The notes under the pieces were generated by a model. That model was not told where the DNA came from. It worked only from the letters and a program-made list of their open reading frames with translations, and did no database searches. From the NCBI RefSeq assembly GCF_023238625.1, contig NZ_CP096670.1, forward strand, positions 2,221,501 to 2,285,500: a DNA stretch of 64,000 nucleotides, in the 5' to 3' direction. Source of the DNA: Agarivorans sp. TSD2052 (GTDB lineage: Bacteria; Pseudomonadota; Gammaproteobacteria; Enterobacterales; Celerinatantimonadaceae). Of this stretch, positions 27,696 through 37,988 are shown in pieces (position 1 is the first letter of the stretch; every line of letters starts with the position of its first letter). Made by a program: the position numbers and the translations under genes.

Positions 27696-28466
27696 TTAAA
27701 ACTGTGCCAATCGATTTTTAGCCAAACCGGCGGCTGCACTGTTAGGGTGTTCTTCGACTACCCGTGTAAACAAGTTCTTTGCTTCTTCGTTGTTATTTTG
27801 AAATTGCGCAATGATACCGAGTTTTAACAAAGATTCAGCAACCTTGTTAGATTGAGGGTAATCATTAACAACTGTATTGAACTGTTGTGATGCCTCTGCG
27901 CGCTGACCACGAGTATATTGTAGCTGACCTAGCCAATAATGCGCATTAGGGGCATAGCTAGATTTAGGAAAGTCGCTAATGAACGTTTCGAATGCGGGAA
28001 TGGCTGCATCGTAGTTTTTATCTTGCATCACTAAAGCAACCGCTGCGTCATAGGCTTGGTCTTCACCTACGGCCGTTGGCGTAGCGACGGCTGTAGCTTG
28101 AGTCGTTGTTGCTGAGGTTTGTACTTGGGCGAAACGACGGTCTAACTCTTGATAGATCTCGCGCTGGCGCTCAATCATCTGTTCAATTTGATAATTGTTT
28201 TGTTCAATTTGACCGACCATTGTTGACATGCTGTCTGACAGTTCTTCAACTTGGTTCTGCATATCCAACTGGACTTGATTTCGCGCTTGGATCATTCTCT
28301 CTAAGCGCTCTATACGTTGCTCTATGCTTAAATTACTTGAACTAAGCGCGCTACTACTTAATGCAACCGCGCTGCCGGTTCCGGCTTCTTCAACAGGTGC
28401 TGCTGCCAACACATTTGCTGATAATAAAACGGCTACTGAAGTAGCCGTAATCATTTTAAATTTCAT
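27696..28466 (-). CDS. cpoB: Cell division coordinator CpoB (YbgF)
   Basis: Periplasmic Tol-Pal partner that links outer membrane constriction to PBP1B activity. The 256 residues have a signal peptide (about 1-22), a trimeric coiled coil (about 45-105, repeated Gln/Glu/Met heptads), and C-terminal TPR repeats (about 130-256, with APNAHYWLGQLQYTRGQ). Last gene of the tol-pal run, 25 bases after pal. Confidence 0.94.
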   Translation of the reverse strand: MKFKMITATSVAVLLSANVLAAAPVEEAGTGSAVALSSSALSSSNLSIEQRIERLERMIQARNQVQLDMQNQVEELSDSMSTMVGQIEQNNYQIEQMIERQREIYQELDRRFAQVQTSATTTQATAVATPTAVGEDQAYDAAVALVMQDKNYDAAIPAFETFISDFPKSSYAPNAHYWLGQLQYTRGQRAEASQQFNTVVNDYPQSNKVAESLLKLGIIAQFQNNNEEAKNLFTRVVEEHPNSAAAGLAKNRLAQF

Positions 28467-28491
28467 AAATCACTCTACACGTTTAAGCGTA

Positions 28492-29049
28492 TTAATAAAC
28501 TAACACAGCGCGACGGTTCTTAGCCATAGCTGCATCGGTATGCGAGTTATCAACCGGCTTTTCTTCGCCGTAGCTAACTATTGAGATTTGTGAAGCTAGT
28601 ACACCTAGACTTTGCAAGTACTTAGATACTGCCTTGCCGCGGCGTTCACCTAAAGCGATATTGTATTCTGGTGTACCACGCTCATCGGTGTGGCCTTCTA
28701 TAAGCATCGTTACTGATGGATTGTCACGTAGGTAACTAGCGTGTGCTTCTAAGATCTCAGCAAACTCATCTCGAATGTCGGAACGGTCAAATTCAAAGTA
28801 AACCACTTGGCTTTGACGTAACTCTGCTGCTTTCTGACGTTGCTCTTCTTCACCACTCAAGATTGGGTCAATGGTGCCAGTCTCTACCCCACCCGCTGTT
28901 TGGCCATCAGTCGTCTCTTCAATTACCATTCCGCCAGCTTTCTCTTGCTCACTAACGTCACTGTCACTTGTTTTATTGGCACTACAGGCGGCTAAACCGG
29001 TAAACGCTAAGCCTAAAATAAGAGTTTTGAATAGTCTTTCAAATTGCAT
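28492..29049 (-). CDS. pal: Peptidoglycan-associated lipoprotein Pal
   Basis: Outer-membrane lipoprotein anchoring the envelope to peptidoglycan. The lipobox ends at Cys22 (LAAC). The OmpA-like domain (about 80-185) includes YFEFDRSDIR, LIEGHTDERGTPEYN and LGERRGKAV, with the Asp and Arg that bind diaminopimelate. Slightly longer than the 173 residues of E. coli through an acidic linker. Confidence 0.96.
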   Translation of the reverse strand: MQFERLFKTLILGLAFTGLAACSANKTSDSDVSEQEKAGGMVIEETTDGQTAGGVETGTIDPILSGEEEQRQKAAELRQSQVVYFEFDRSDIRDEFAEILEAHASYLRDNPSVTMLIEGHTDERGTPEYNIALGERRGKAVSKYLQSLGVLASQISIVSYGEEKPVDNSHTDAAMAKNRRAVLVY

Positions 29050-29077
29050 TATGGATTCCTTGTAATCTCATAGTGTT

Positions 29078-30427
29078 TTAGTTCAAGAACGGAGACCATG
29101 CCGGAGCACGAACGCTTCCTTCTTTTGCTGGTAAGGTAGCTTTAAAACGTCCATCCATAGACACCAATGCCAGTACCTGTCGCCCATTTGCTACAGTACT
29201 ATACATAATCATACTTCCATTTGGCGCTACAGTTGGGGATTCATCTAATTGGGTTCGGGTTAATACCTGTACATAGCCAGTATCAAAGTCTTGACGGGCG
29301 ATTCGGTATTGCCCGTTGACTCGGCTTACCATCACCAACGCAGACCCGTCGGGTGTAACAGTACCGCCAAGGTTCATTTCACCTTCCCAAGTGACTCGAT
29401 TTACCTTTTTAGTATCTAGGTTCACTCGATAAATTTGCGGTTTTCCGCCTCTTTCTGAAGAAAACAACAATTCGTTTCCTGATGGCGACCAAGTGGGTTC
29501 AGTATCAATACGACGATTCTTAGTTATCCGTGACAAATTTTTAGAGGCAAGGTCCAGTACGTAAATATCTGGTTGACCATCCTTAGATAACACCATGGCG
29601 AGTTTCTTGCCGTCAGGCGACCATTCTGGTGCACCGTTAATACCGTTATAAGTGGTTAAACGGTCATTTTGCCCAGTGTATACGTCAATGGTATAAATTT
29701 CTGCTTTCTGATTTTGAAAGCTTACATACGCAAGCTTTTTACCATCGGGCGACCACGAAGGAGACATTAATGGTTCTTTCGAACGGACCAAGGCTGATTC
29801 ATTATAACCATCGTAATCGCTGACTCGAAGCTGATAAGGCATAGCAGCTTCTAGATCAACGACTACGTAGGCAATACGAGTTAAAAATGCACCTCTTTCG
29901 CCGGTTAACGACTGATATACACGATCAGATATTAAGTGCGCCATTTGTCTGAGCTGCGCTTGAGCGACACTCTTATATCGGTCTAAAAGTATGTGATCTT
30001 GCTTAGTGACTAGTTGGCCGTCTTTAAGCTCTTGTTTATTACCAGCAGTAACTTGACCACGCAGTACATCAACAAGTATGTAGCTTACTTTAAACTTCCC
30101 CCCTTCTACAGCTTCAACTTTTCCCGTTAAGACTGCTTCTACGCCTAGTGCAGCCCAAGCTTCATAGTCGATTTGCTCTAGCGTTTGTGGGGTTTGTGGC
30201 ATATCACTTATCGCCACTGGATTAAACTTACCACTGCGGCGTAAATCCGCAGCAACGACCTTTGACAAGTCTAGTGGAGCTTGACCATGACCTTGCCAAA
30301 CAAAAGGCACAACCCCTACCGGTCGAGCACTGTCTACACCTTCGGTGATTACAATTTCGAGGTTAGCTTGAGCAACACTTATAAATGAAAACACCAAGCT
30401 TACACTCAACAACAGTTTTTTTATCAT
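29078..30427 (-). CDS. tolB: Tol-Pal system periplasmic protein TolB
   Basis: Periplasmic beta-propeller that binds Pal and is regulated by TolA. The 449 residues have a signal peptide (cleavage near AQA, about 21), an N-terminal domain to about 165, and repeated WSPDGKKLA propeller blades (at least five). It lies six bases after tolA. Confidence 0.96.
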   Translation of the reverse strand: MIKKLLLSVSLVFSFISVAQANLEIVITEGVDSARPVGVVPFVWQGHGQAPLDLSKVVAADLRRSGKFNPVAISDMPQTPQTLEQIDYEAWAALGVEAVLTGKVEAVEGGKFKVSYILVDVLRGQVTAGNKQELKDGQLVTKQDHILLDRYKSVAQAQLRQMAHLISDRVYQSLTGERGAFLTRIAYVVVDLEAAMPYQLRVSDYDGYNESALVRSKEPLMSPSWSPDGKKLAYVSFQNQKAEIYTIDVYTGQNDRLTTYNGINGAPEWSPDGKKLAMVLSKDGQPDIYVLDLASKNLSRITKNRRIDTEPTWSPSGNELLFSSERGGKPQIYRVNLDTKKVNRVTWEGEMNLGGTVTPDGSALVMVSRVNGQYRIARQDFDTGYVQVLTRTQLDESPTVAPNGSMIMYSTVANGRQVLALVSMDGRFKATLPAKEGSVRAPAWSPFLN

Positions 30428-30432
30428 CTCAG

Positions 30433-31449
30433 CTATTCCGGTTTTAAGGTTAAAGTAATATTTTTCATTTGAGCGAATACTTCTGGATCTCTAGATACAG
30501 GTAAAGTCACTGCTTTTTTAATTGCTCGGCGCGCAGATTCACATACCGCTCGATCCCCTCGCCCTGGGCCTGTATCAATGACAAGGCCGCTAGACGCTAA
30601 GGTAATATCTATACTACACTGCTTGCCTAACATGCTGGGCTCGGTCAACCAATTACGTTGAATTGCTGACATGATCAAGGCGCGATACTTATCCACTTCA
30701 CCTAACACTTGCTTCTGACGCCTAGCATTTAGCTCGGTAGCCCCTTGTTCTAGCATCGCTTTTTCAAATTCAGCTTCTTGACGGGCCATTTCTGCTTGTC
30801 GCTCTCGTTGGGCTTTTTCTTTTGCTGCTTTCTCAGCAGCCACTCGAGCCTCTTCCTCTTTGCGCACTCTTAATTGTTCAGCTTCTCTGGCAGCCTGTTC
30901 AGCTTTACGAGCGGCTTCTTCGGCTTTTTTAGCGGCGGCTTCAGCTTGCTTTTGTTGTTCCAATTTACGTTGTTTATCGGCTTCGGCCGCGGCAGCTGCT
31001 GCTACAGCGGCTGCTTGTTGTTTTTCTTTTTCTACCCGTTGCGCCTCAGCTTGTTGGGCTTTTTTCTGCTCGAGCTTTTGTTTTTCTTGAGCGCGGCGGG
31101 CTTGTTCGTCTGCTTTACGCTTGGCATCTTCTTGCTGGCGTTTTTCAAGCTCAAGTTGTTTAATTCGCTTTTCTTCAGCTAAGCGTTTCTTTCGCGCTTG
31201 CTCGGCGTTTTTCTCTGCTTGAGCTGTGCGCTGTTTTTCTTTATCTACTTTGGCTTTTTGCTGTTGCTTTAAGCGTTCAACTTGCTGCGTTACTTGGTTT
31301 ATATCAACCGCTGTTGCATTAATAATCGGTGCGCTAGGTGTTGGCTCTAACTTAACCCGTTCAAAATCTACCGACCACACCAGCGCTATAAACAGCACGG
31401 CGTGTAGCAAAATTGAGATAATAACCGATAGGCTAAATGGCGACTTCAA
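30433..31449 (-). CDS. tolA: Cell envelope integrity protein TolA
   Basis: Inner-membrane protein spanning the periplasm to transmit proton-motive force to Pal. The 338 residues have one N-terminal membrane helix (about 8-28), a long Ala/Lys/Glu/Gln-rich helical rod (about 55-235), and a C-terminal domain with two cysteines (KQCSID and RAVCESARR) that form the usual disulfide. The start is TTG with AGGA seven bases upstream. Thirteen bases follow the tolR stop. Confidence 0.95.
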   Translation of the reverse strand: MKSPFSLSVIISILLHAVLFIALVWSVDFERVKLEPTPSAPIINATAVDINQVTQQVERLKQQQKAKVDKEKQRTAQAEKNAEQARKKRLAEEKRIKQLELEKRQQEDAKRKADEQARRAQEKQKLEQKKAQQAEAQRVEKEKQQAAAVAAAAAAEADKQRKLEQQKQAEAAAKKAEEAARKAEQAAREAEQLRVRKEEEARVAAEKAAKEKAQRERQAEMARQEAEFEKAMLEQGATELNARRQKQVLGEVDKYRALIMSAIQRNWLTEPSMLGKQCSIDITLASSGLVIDTGPGRGDRAVCESARRAIKKAVTLPVSRDPEVFAQMKNITLTLKPE

Positions 31450-31462
31450 TGCTATTCCTATT

Positions 31463-31900
31463 CTAATTATTGTCAGGCTGGGTCATTAAACCCACCGAAG
31501 GCACACCTGCACTCTGCAGCAATACCATCAAATTTATAATTTGTTCGTAACGCACGTTTTTGTCACCACGTACTACCACGGGTAAATTAGGGTCTAATTG
31601 CAAATGTGCAATTACCAAGGCCTGTAAATCATCCCCAGATAAAGACTCACTGGCTGAATTACTGCTTTCACCTGTGTCTAAATAGTACTGACCACTTTCG
31701 GTCACCGTAGCCACTAACGGCGGCTTACTGTCTTCTGGCATTGCTTCAGCACTAGCTTGTGGCAAATCTACCTTAACACCTTGAGTAATCAGCGGCGCAG
31801 TAACCATAAAAATGATCAACAATACCAACATTACATCAATATAAGGCACCACGTTAATTTCTGCGACTAAGCGGCGTTTGGGACGTTGATAATAGTTCAT
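31463..31900 (-). CDS. tolR: Tol-Pal system protein TolR
   Basis: ExbD-family partner of TolQ in the proton-driven motor. The 145 residues have one membrane helix (about 17-40) carrying the functional Asp in VPYIDVMLVLLIIFMVT, then a periplasmic domain. It is 12 bases after tolQ. Confidence 0.96.
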   Translation of the reverse strand: MNYYQRPKRRLVAEINVVPYIDVMLVLLIIFMVTAPLITQGVKVDLPQASAEAMPEDSKPPLVATVTESGQYYLDTGESSNSASESLSGDDLQALVIAHLQLDPNLPVVVRGDKNVRYEQIINLMVLLQSAGVPSVGLMTQPDNN

Positions 31901-31912
31901 ACTCGCCCCTTT

Positions 31913-32596
31913 TTAATTACTGCCAGTATGGGTTTGGCGATGTAAAATACTGGAAAATTCTTCCATAAAATTCACGTAAGCATTTTCTAATTTCGCTACG
32001 TTGGTAGAAAATCGGTTAAAAGCAATGACCGCTGGGATCGCCGCGAACAACCCCATAGCGGTTGCAATCAGCGCTTCGGCAATACCCGGTGCAACCATGT
32101 TTAAACTAGCTTGTTGAACTTCACCCAATGCTATAAATGCATTCATGATCCCCCAAACAGTACCAAACAAGCCTATATAGGGGCTAATCGATCCAATAGT
32201 GGCAAGTACCGGTAGTTGATTTTCTAAAGACTCAACTTCGCGAGACAAAGAGACCCGCATACTACGGTAGGTCCCATCCATCACAGCATCGGGGCTACGC
32301 CCACTGGTTTTGTGCAAGCGAACATATTCTCTAAAACCAGAATGAAAAATTTGTTCCATGCCTTGCAAATGATCAGCACGCGCGTTGCTCTCTTGATAGA
32401 GTTTGTTTAGATCTACGCCTGACCAAAATTTTTGCTCAAAGCTATCACTGGCCTGCTTAGCCGATTTGAGTACCTTGTTCCGGTTAATGATCATCGCCCA
32501 CGAATAGACCGACATACTCAACAACAATAACATTACAAATTTTACGAGTAGGCTAGCCTGCCAAAACAAGCCAATAAATGACATATCAGAGTGCAC
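31913..32596 (-). CDS. tolQ: Tol-Pal system protein TolQ
   Basis: ExbB-family channel subunit with three membrane helices. The conserved stretches [17 protein letters not shown] and [21 protein letters not shown] are clear. Two starts are possible: GTG at 32596 overlapping ybgC by 11 bases with GAGGA upstream, or ATG at 32584. I list the first. Confidence 0.95.
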   Translation of the reverse strand: MHSDMSFIGLFWQASLLVKFVMLLLLSMSVYSWAMIINRNKVLKSAKQASDSFEQKFWSGVDLNKLYQESNARADHLQGMEQIFHSGFREYVRLHKTSGRSPDAVMDGTYRSMRVSLSREVESLENQLPVLATIGSISPYIGLFGTVWGIMNAFIALGEVQQASLNMVAPGIAEALIATAMGLFAAIPAVIAFNRFSTNVAKLENAYVNFMEEFSSILHRQTHTGSN

Positions 32597-32984
32597 CGAG
32601 TAAATCCTCTTTTAATATTTCAGGAATGGCCGTGGCCTTCATTGATGACAATGTGACACAAGCCACGGTAACCATTCCGTGGGCAATGACTTGTTGTTCA
32701 GCATTTGTGATTGTTTGTTCAAAAACCATGCTCGCGCGTTTCATGCTATCAATACGGGTAGTGACAGAGAGCAATTGGTTGAAGCGCGCAGGAAGTTTAT
32801 AGTCAATAGTGAGAGCGCGTACAACAAAACAAAGGTCTTGTTCCATTAGGCTATCTTGGTCATAACCAAGCTCTCGCAGCCATTCAGTGCGGGCGCGTTC
32901 GAAGTACTTTATATGGTTAGCGTGATAAACCACACCACCGGCATCAGTATCTTCATAATAAACCCGTACAGCAAGAATCGACAT
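32586..32984 (-). CDS. ybgC: Acyl-CoA thioesterase YbgC
   Basis: Hot-dog-fold thioesterase at the head of the tol-pal operon. The catalytic Asp is in [27 protein letters not shown], which I read around residues 9-35. Length of 132 is standard. A possible TATAGT -10 box lies about 40 bases upstream. Confidence 0.94.
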   Translation of the reverse strand: MSILAVRVYYEDTDAGGVVYHANHIKYFERARTEWLRELGYDQDSLMEQDLCFVVRALTIDYKLPARFNQLLSVTTRIDSMKRASMVFEQTITNAEQQVIAHGMVTVACVTLSSMKATAIPEILKEDLLGAL

Positions 32985-33091
32985 TAAACCTACCTTAGTT
33001 TTACAATTAGAAAATACTATACACAGGCAAGTGCTTAAGGTTAAGACTCAAACCACTTAATTTGAAGATTTGCTGAATAAATTTAGATTAA

Positions 33092-33154
33092 CGGCTTAAA
33101 ATTAAACACTTTAAGCCGCTTGCTTAGGCGAGCTGTCGTTGATAAACGACAGCT
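33092..33154 (-). terminator. Two hairpins between ruvB and ybgC
   Basis: AGCTGTCGTT/AACGACAGCT (33131-33154, loop of four) lies three bases after the ruvB stop; CGGCTTAAA/TTTAAGCCG (33092-33118) follows. Neither has a strong T-run on the minus strand, so termination may be partial. Confidence 0.5.
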
Positions 33155-33157
33155 GTT

Positions 33158-34165
33158 TTAACGTTTGGGTAAATCTAATCCTAGATGCAGATAAGCTTTG
33201 TCACTTGCAATACGACCGCGCGGAGTCCTCTGTAAGTAGCCCTGTTGAATTAAAAATGGTTCTAATACATCTTCTATCGTTTCTTTATCTTCACCAATTG
33301 CCGCCGCTAAGTTATCTAAACCTACAGGGCCACCACTGAAGGTGTCAGTAATTGCTACTAAGAGTTTGGTATCCATGTAATCAAACCCAGCGCTATCTAC
33401 GCTCAATAAATCTAGCGCCTTTTCGGCGATATCTTGAGTAACTTTGCCATCAAATTTCACATCGGCGTAATCACGAACACGACGTAATAAACGGTTGGCT
33501 ATTCGCGGCGTTCCTCGCGAGCGACGCGCCACTTCCCAGGCACCATCTTCGTCTGACTCTAAGTTTAAGTAGTGAGCACTGCGTTTTACTATTTCGGTTA
33601 AATCTTTGGTGTTGTAAAACTCTAAACGCTGCACAATACCAAAGCGGTCTCTTAACGGCGAGGTTAACATCCCCGCTCTAGTTGTCGCGCCAATCAAAGT
33701 GAAAGGCGGCAAGTCTAATTTAATAGAACGTGCTGCGGGCCCTTCCCCAATCATAATATCAAGTTGATAATCTTCCATTGCTGGATAAAGCACTTCTTCA
33801 ACTACTGCGCTTAAACGATGGATTTCGTCGATGAATAACACATCTCCGGGCTCAAGGTTAGTAAGTAAAGCAGCTAGATCACCGGCTTTTTCCAAGACGG
33901 GGCCAGAAGTCGTTTTGATATTAACCCCTAACTCGTTGGCAACGATGTTAGCTAGCGTTGTTTTGCCTAAGCCTGGCGGGCCAAATATGAGTAAATGATC
34001 TAAAGCATCATCTCGTCGGCGCGCAGCTTCGATAAATATCTCTAACTGCTCCACTACCGCTTGTTGCCCGGTATAATCAGATAGGTGTTTAGGCCTAATG
34101 GCCCGGTCTACGGTTTCTTCTTCTGCAACTGGGGTCGCTGCCACTAAACGATCAGCTTCTATCAT
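33158..34165 (-). CDS. ruvB: Holliday junction branch migration ATPase RuvB
   Basis: Hexameric motor for Holliday junction migration in recombination repair. The 335 residues have Walker A ([10 protein letters not shown]), Walker B ([10 protein letters not shown]), sensor I (IGATTRAG) and the C-terminal winged helix (with RTPRGRIA). It is 15 bases after ruvA; together they form the SOS-regulated ruvAB operon. Confidence 0.97.
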   Translation of the reverse strand: MIEADRLVAATPVAEEETVDRAIRPKHLSDYTGQQAVVEQLEIFIEAARRRDDALDHLLIFGPPGLGKTTLANIVANELGVNIKTTSGPVLEKAGDLAALLTNLEPGDVLFIDEIHRLSAVVEEVLYPAMEDYQLDIMIGEGPAARSIKLDLPPFTLIGATTRAGMLTSPLRDRFGIVQRLEFYNTKDLTEIVKRSAHYLNLESDEDGAWEVARRSRGTPRIANRLLRRVRDYADVKFDGKVTQDIAEKALDLLSVDSAGFDYMDTKLLVAITDTFSGGPVGLDNLAAAIGEDKETIEDVLEPFLIQQGYLQRTPRGRIASDKAYLHLGLDLPKR

Positions 34166-34180
34166 TACTTTAAACCTTAA

Positions 34181-34801
34181 TTACAGCGCAGCCTTCAAGG
34201 CTTCACGTATCAATTGTTCACTTGTCATATTGGCGATCCAAACTTGCTTAACCAGTTTCTCAGCTTGCACGATTTTATACCCAAGAGACTCTAATGCCGC
34301 GATAGCTTCTTCTTTAGGGTCAACCGTGGGTCGCAAAGGCAAATCTCCATTTGCATTAATCGTATCACTTATCGGCGTTGCTGGGAGTTCAACGTTCCAA
34401 TTTTTAAGCCTATCTTTCATTTCTACCAATAGTCTTTCAGCGGTCTTTTTTCCAATTCCGGGGACTTTGACTAAACTGGATAAATCTTCGTGTTTGACTG
34501 CAAAAACGAATTGTTCACAACTTAAGCCAGACAAGATAGCTAAGGCAACTTTAGGCCCAATGCCATTAACCTTGATCAATTCTTTGAACAAAGAACGTGA
34601 TTGATTATCGTGGAAACCATAAAGTAGCTGAGCGTCTTCTCGTACAATAAAGTGAGTCAGTAAGCGCACTGACTCACCTAACTCTGGTAATTGATAAAAA
34701 CAACTCATCGGAAGTTGTATCTCGTACCCTACTCCAGCTACATCAATCAATACAAAAGGTGGGGCTTTATCTTCTAAGATACCTTTAATCGTGGCTATCA
34801 C
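34181..34801 (-). CDS. ruvA: Holliday junction DNA helicase subunit RuvA
   Basis: Tetrameric junction-binding partner of RuvB. The 206 residues start MIATIKGILEDK. They contain two helix-hairpin-helix motifs (KVNGIGPKVALAIL and KVPGIGKKTAERLL) and a C-terminal domain III. The start is GTG with GGAG eight bases upstream. A LexA box lies 45 bases before the start. Confidence 0.97.
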   Translation of the reverse strand: MIATIKGILEDKAPPFVLIDVAGVGYEIQLPMSCFYQLPELGESVRLLTHFIVREDAQLLYGFHDNQSRSLFKELIKVNGIGPKVALAILSGLSCEQFVFAVKHEDLSSLVKVPGIGKKTAERLLVEMKDRLKNWNVELPATPISDTINANGDLPLRPTVDPKEEAIAALESLGYKIVQAEKLVKQVWIANMTSEQLIREALKAAL

Positions 34802-34845
34802 TTCGTGTTCTCCAATCCTGAATTAGCAATAGCTTACCCTAAAGA

Positions 34846-34861
34846 CTGGATATTTATCCAG
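34846..34861 (-). promoter_or_regulatory. LexA box upstream of ruvA
   Basis: CTGGATATTTATCCAG is the variant form with CTGG/CCAG ends known from the E. coli ruvA box, differing there at one central base by my memory. It sits in a 28-base near-perfect palindrome (34840-34867). Confidence 0.85.
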
Positions 34862-34883
34862 TCTTTAGCATCAGTAGGTAATA

Positions 34884-37800
34884 TTAATCTAAGCGCTGAT
34901 GTTTATGTACCAAGTTCCAATCAGCCAAAATCGCGTAAGCCGCCGGAATAATAAATAATACCATCAAGGTTGACGCACAAATGCCGAAAACAATCGAGAC
35001 GACAATAGGCTGGACAACTTGGGCCTGTAGGCTAGTTTCTAGCAGCAATGGCAGTAAACCTGCGGCGGTAGTTAATGAGGTGAGGAATACAGCTCTAAAC
35101 CGTTCTTTACTCGCACTAACAACCGCGTCGTAAACATCATCGCCATCATCTAAATGGTGCCGTATATATTGAACCAATAGGATTGAATCGTTGGTAACAA
35201 TGCCAGCTAATGAAATGAATCCTAATATCGATGGCATACTTAAACTATGACCAAGTAAAAAATGCCCCCACAATACGCCGATCAAAGCCATCGGTATAAC
35301 GGTAAGCACAATAACGGGCTCTAAGTAACTACGAAACTGGAAACTTAGAATGGCAAAAACACCAAATATACCAATGCCAAAGCTCTTCATTAACGAAGCG
35401 CCTACTTTTGCGCTCTCCTTAGCTTCGCCCTCAAAATCAATGCGCAAGCCTGAATATTTTGCAACCAATGTGGGTAAGAATTCGCCTTGTACTAAACTCA
35501 TTACCTCACTGGTATTGGCTTTTCGGCTGTCTACATCAGCCATTACAGTGACAGTACGTAGGCCGTTGATACGCTGAATACGTACATAAGCACGTTGGTA
35601 TTCTATATTTGCTACCGCTGATAGCGGTACTTGATTTCCGTCATTGAGAACAATTGGGAAGTTAGCTAATGACTGCAAATTTCCCGCTTGTAGTTTGTTA
35701 AGTCTGACATCAATTTGGATATTTTCAGCACCCAGTTGAAACTCGTCTGCGATAGCGCCTTGATAAGCCGCTCGTAATTGTTGAGCCACCAATTGTCCAT
35801 TAATGTTAAATGACTCAGCCCCATTACGCAGAGACACGACAACCTCTTCTTTACCGGGACGCATATCATCTAATATGCTATTTACCCCAGAAAACTGACC
35901 AAGATAATTTTGCAAATCAACTGACGCGGCTTTTAATGTATCTAGATCAGAATGCTGCAATCGAACTTCAATTGCTCTGCCAGCTGGCCCCATAGTTGGC
36001 TGAGTAAACGCCAGAGACACCGGCAATGCCTGCTCTCCTACCTTGTCTCGCCAAGCACTGATAAAGTCTTCAATATAGCTGTTACGGACTTCTGCCGACA
36101 GCAAGTCTAGACGCACAGTAGCGACGTGTGGCCCAACTTCGCCGGCATTGGCGTTAAAGTTATATTGCGCGGTAATATCGTGAATAAGCGCTTGCGGCTC
36201 ATTGTTATCTTTAGTGAATTGTTGACCGACAAGCGTGGCTGCATTGACGATTTCTTCTACCATGGCCTCGGTTTGTGACAAGCTGGAACCCGGTGGTAAA
36301 ATCAGTCTTGCTTCTGCAATATCTCCATCTAGCTCGGGAAATGCGGTAAATTTTAAAGCGCCACTTACTACTAAAGATAACGACATTAAAAACAACGCAA
36401 ATACAACGCCCAAAGACGCATAGCGCCATTTAACTACCCAAGCTACCGCTGGTACTAATTTATATAATCTGAAATTTTCAAAACTTGCTAAAAATCGTGC
36501 TTTCAGACCTGAAACAGGTTTTTCGATGGGTTGATGCTGCAAGGTATGGCGTAAATGGTTAGGCAAAATCAAAAATGCTTCAATAAGACTAATACACAAC
36601 ACCAATAGCAAGGCCATGGGTACGACACTCAGCACTGCTCCCATTTGCCCGTCCAACCACATTAAACTGCCAAGTACAAAGATGGTGGTAAAGAACGACG
36701 ATATCACACCGGGTGCGGCCTTTTTAACACCTTCTATTACGGCTTGATCGGCATTCATGCCTCTTTCAAGATGAGAAGCAATCGATTCAGCGATCACAAT
36801 TGCGTCATCCATCATAATGCCGATAGCCATTAACAGGCCAACCAGTGTCATGACATTGATCGATAAGCCAACCACTGACATCAAAAACAAGCCACCCATA
36901 AAAGCAACTGGCAATCCTGCTGCAATCCAAAAAGAATAGCGTAACGAGAAGAACAACCACATGCTTAAGAAAACCAAAATTATTCCTTGCCAGCCATTTT
37001 TAAGCATCATGGTTAAGCGGTCGTTGAGCAAAGAGGACATGTCATTGGTTAAGGTAAGCTGGACCCCTGTTGGCGCTATCAAAAGCTGATCATCGACAAA
37101 TTGTTGCACAGAAGCTTTAATACGCAGTGCATCATCGGCTTTGTTTTTACTAATTTTAAGCACCGCTGACGGCAGATTGTTAAACAGTATTTTCTCTTCG
37201 TCTAACTCAAAACGGTCAGTGATGGTTGCGATGTCACCAAGATACACCACACTACCTTTAGGGTCGGCGGCTATCACGGTTTTGGCTAACGCCACCGGAT
37301 CACGTTTTCGTTGGTCAAAACGTATAAGTAAGTTCTTTTCGAATAGTTCAATGGTACCGGCTGGCAAATTGATATTTTGATTGCTGATAGCATCGGCAAC
37401 ATCCGTGACGCTTAAGTTAAGCCTGCGTAACGCGGTGTGGTCGAGTTCAACACGAAGTTGGTGGTCGGAAAAACCACTGACCGTCACAATCGCCACTCCG
37501 TAATCTACTTTCAAAGTATGTTTAAGTTGTTCAGCGTAGGCTTTCAGATCTGGCCAAGAAGCCGGAGCGCTAATGGCAATATCAACAACCGGTTCAGCCC
37601 AATCCATTTCTTTAACCACGGGCGGTTCGATTTCTAAGGGAAAATCTTTAATCGCATTAATTTCAGTTTGAATGTCGACTAACATACGGCCTACATCAGC
37701 TTTACCATCAAGTTTTACGATTAACGAACCTAGCCCTTCAACCGCTTCACAGCGTGTTTCTTCTATATTCGATAAGCCGTCAACAGCATCTTCCATACGC

Positions 37801-37988
37801 ATACAGAGACTTTCTTCAACTTCACTAGGAGACGCGCCAGGATAAACGACAGTAGCGATAACAAAAGGGTTGGTAAATTCTGGAAAGGTTTCGCGTTTTA
37901 GCGTTCCTAAACTGCTTAAACCCAATAGCAGAAAACTCACCATACATAAGTTGGCTAGAGTTGGATGACGAATAAAAAAGTTAAGCAT
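34884..37988 (-). CDS. RND family efflux transporter permease (AcrB-like)
   Basis: Proton-driven inner-membrane pump of the resistance-nodulation-division (HAE-1) type. The 1034 residues show 12 predicted membrane helices in the usual pattern, with two large periplasmic loops (about 35-330 and 560-865). The proton relay Asp pair is in GIMMDDAIVIAE near residue 405. Substrate cannot be told from sequence. I use the ATG at 37988, which has GAGGGTG six bases upstream and overlaps the adaptor stop; a GTG three codons earlier is possible. No TolC-type outer channel gene is adjacent. Confidence 0.9.
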   Translation of the reverse strand: MLNFFIRHPTLANLCMVSFLLLGLSSLGTLKRETFPEFTNPFVIATVVYPGASPSEVEESLCMRMEDAVDGLSNIEETRCEAVEGLGSLIVKLDGKADVGRMLVDIQTEINAIKDFPLEIEPPVVKEMDWAEPVVDIAISAPASWPDLKAYAEQLKHTLKVDYGVAIVTVSGFSDHQLRVELDHTALRRLNLSVTDVADAISNQNINLPAGTIELFEKNLLIRFDQRKRDPVALAKTVIAADPKGSVVYLGDIATITDRFELDEEKILFNNLPSAVLKISKNKADDALRIKASVQQFVDDQLLIAPTGVQLTLTNDMSSLLNDRLTMMLKNGWQGIILVFLSMWLFFSLRYSFWIAAGLPVAFMGGLFLMSVVGLSINVMTLVGLLMAIGIMMDDAIVIAESIASHLERGMNADQAVIEGVKKAAPGVISSFFTTIFVLGSLMWLDGQMGAVLSVVPMALLLVLCISLIEAFLILPNHLRHTLQHQPIEKPVSGLKARFLASFENFRLYKLVPAVAWVVKWRYASLGVVFALFLMSLSLVVSGALKFTAFPELDGDIAEARLILPPGSSLSQTEAMVEEIVNAATLVGQQFTKDNNEPQALIHDITAQYNFNANAGEVGPHVATVRLDLLSAEVRNSYIEDFISAWRDKVGEQALPVSLAFTQPTMGPAGRAIEVRLQHSDLDTLKAASVDLQNYLGQFSGVNSILDDMRPGKEEVVVSLRNGAESFNINGQLVAQQLRAAYQGAIADEFQLGAENIQIDVRLNKLQAGNLQSLANFPIVLNDGNQVPLSAVANIEYQRAYVRIQRINGLRTVTVMADVDSRKANTSEVMSLVQGEFLPTLVAKYSGLRIDFEGEAKESAKVGASLMKSFGIGIFGVFAILSFQFRSYLEPVIVLTVIPMALIGVLWGHFLLGHSLSMPSILGFISLAGIVTNDSILLVQYIRHHLDDGDDVYDAVVSASKERFRAVFLTSLTTAAGLLPLLLETSLQAQVVQPIVVSIVFGICASTLMVLFIIPAAYAILADWNLVHKHQRLD

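Noticed and set aside
30860-31182. Plus-strand frames opposite tolA
   Set aside because: Shadows of the Ala/Lys/Glu-rich rod; low complexity and no ribosome site.
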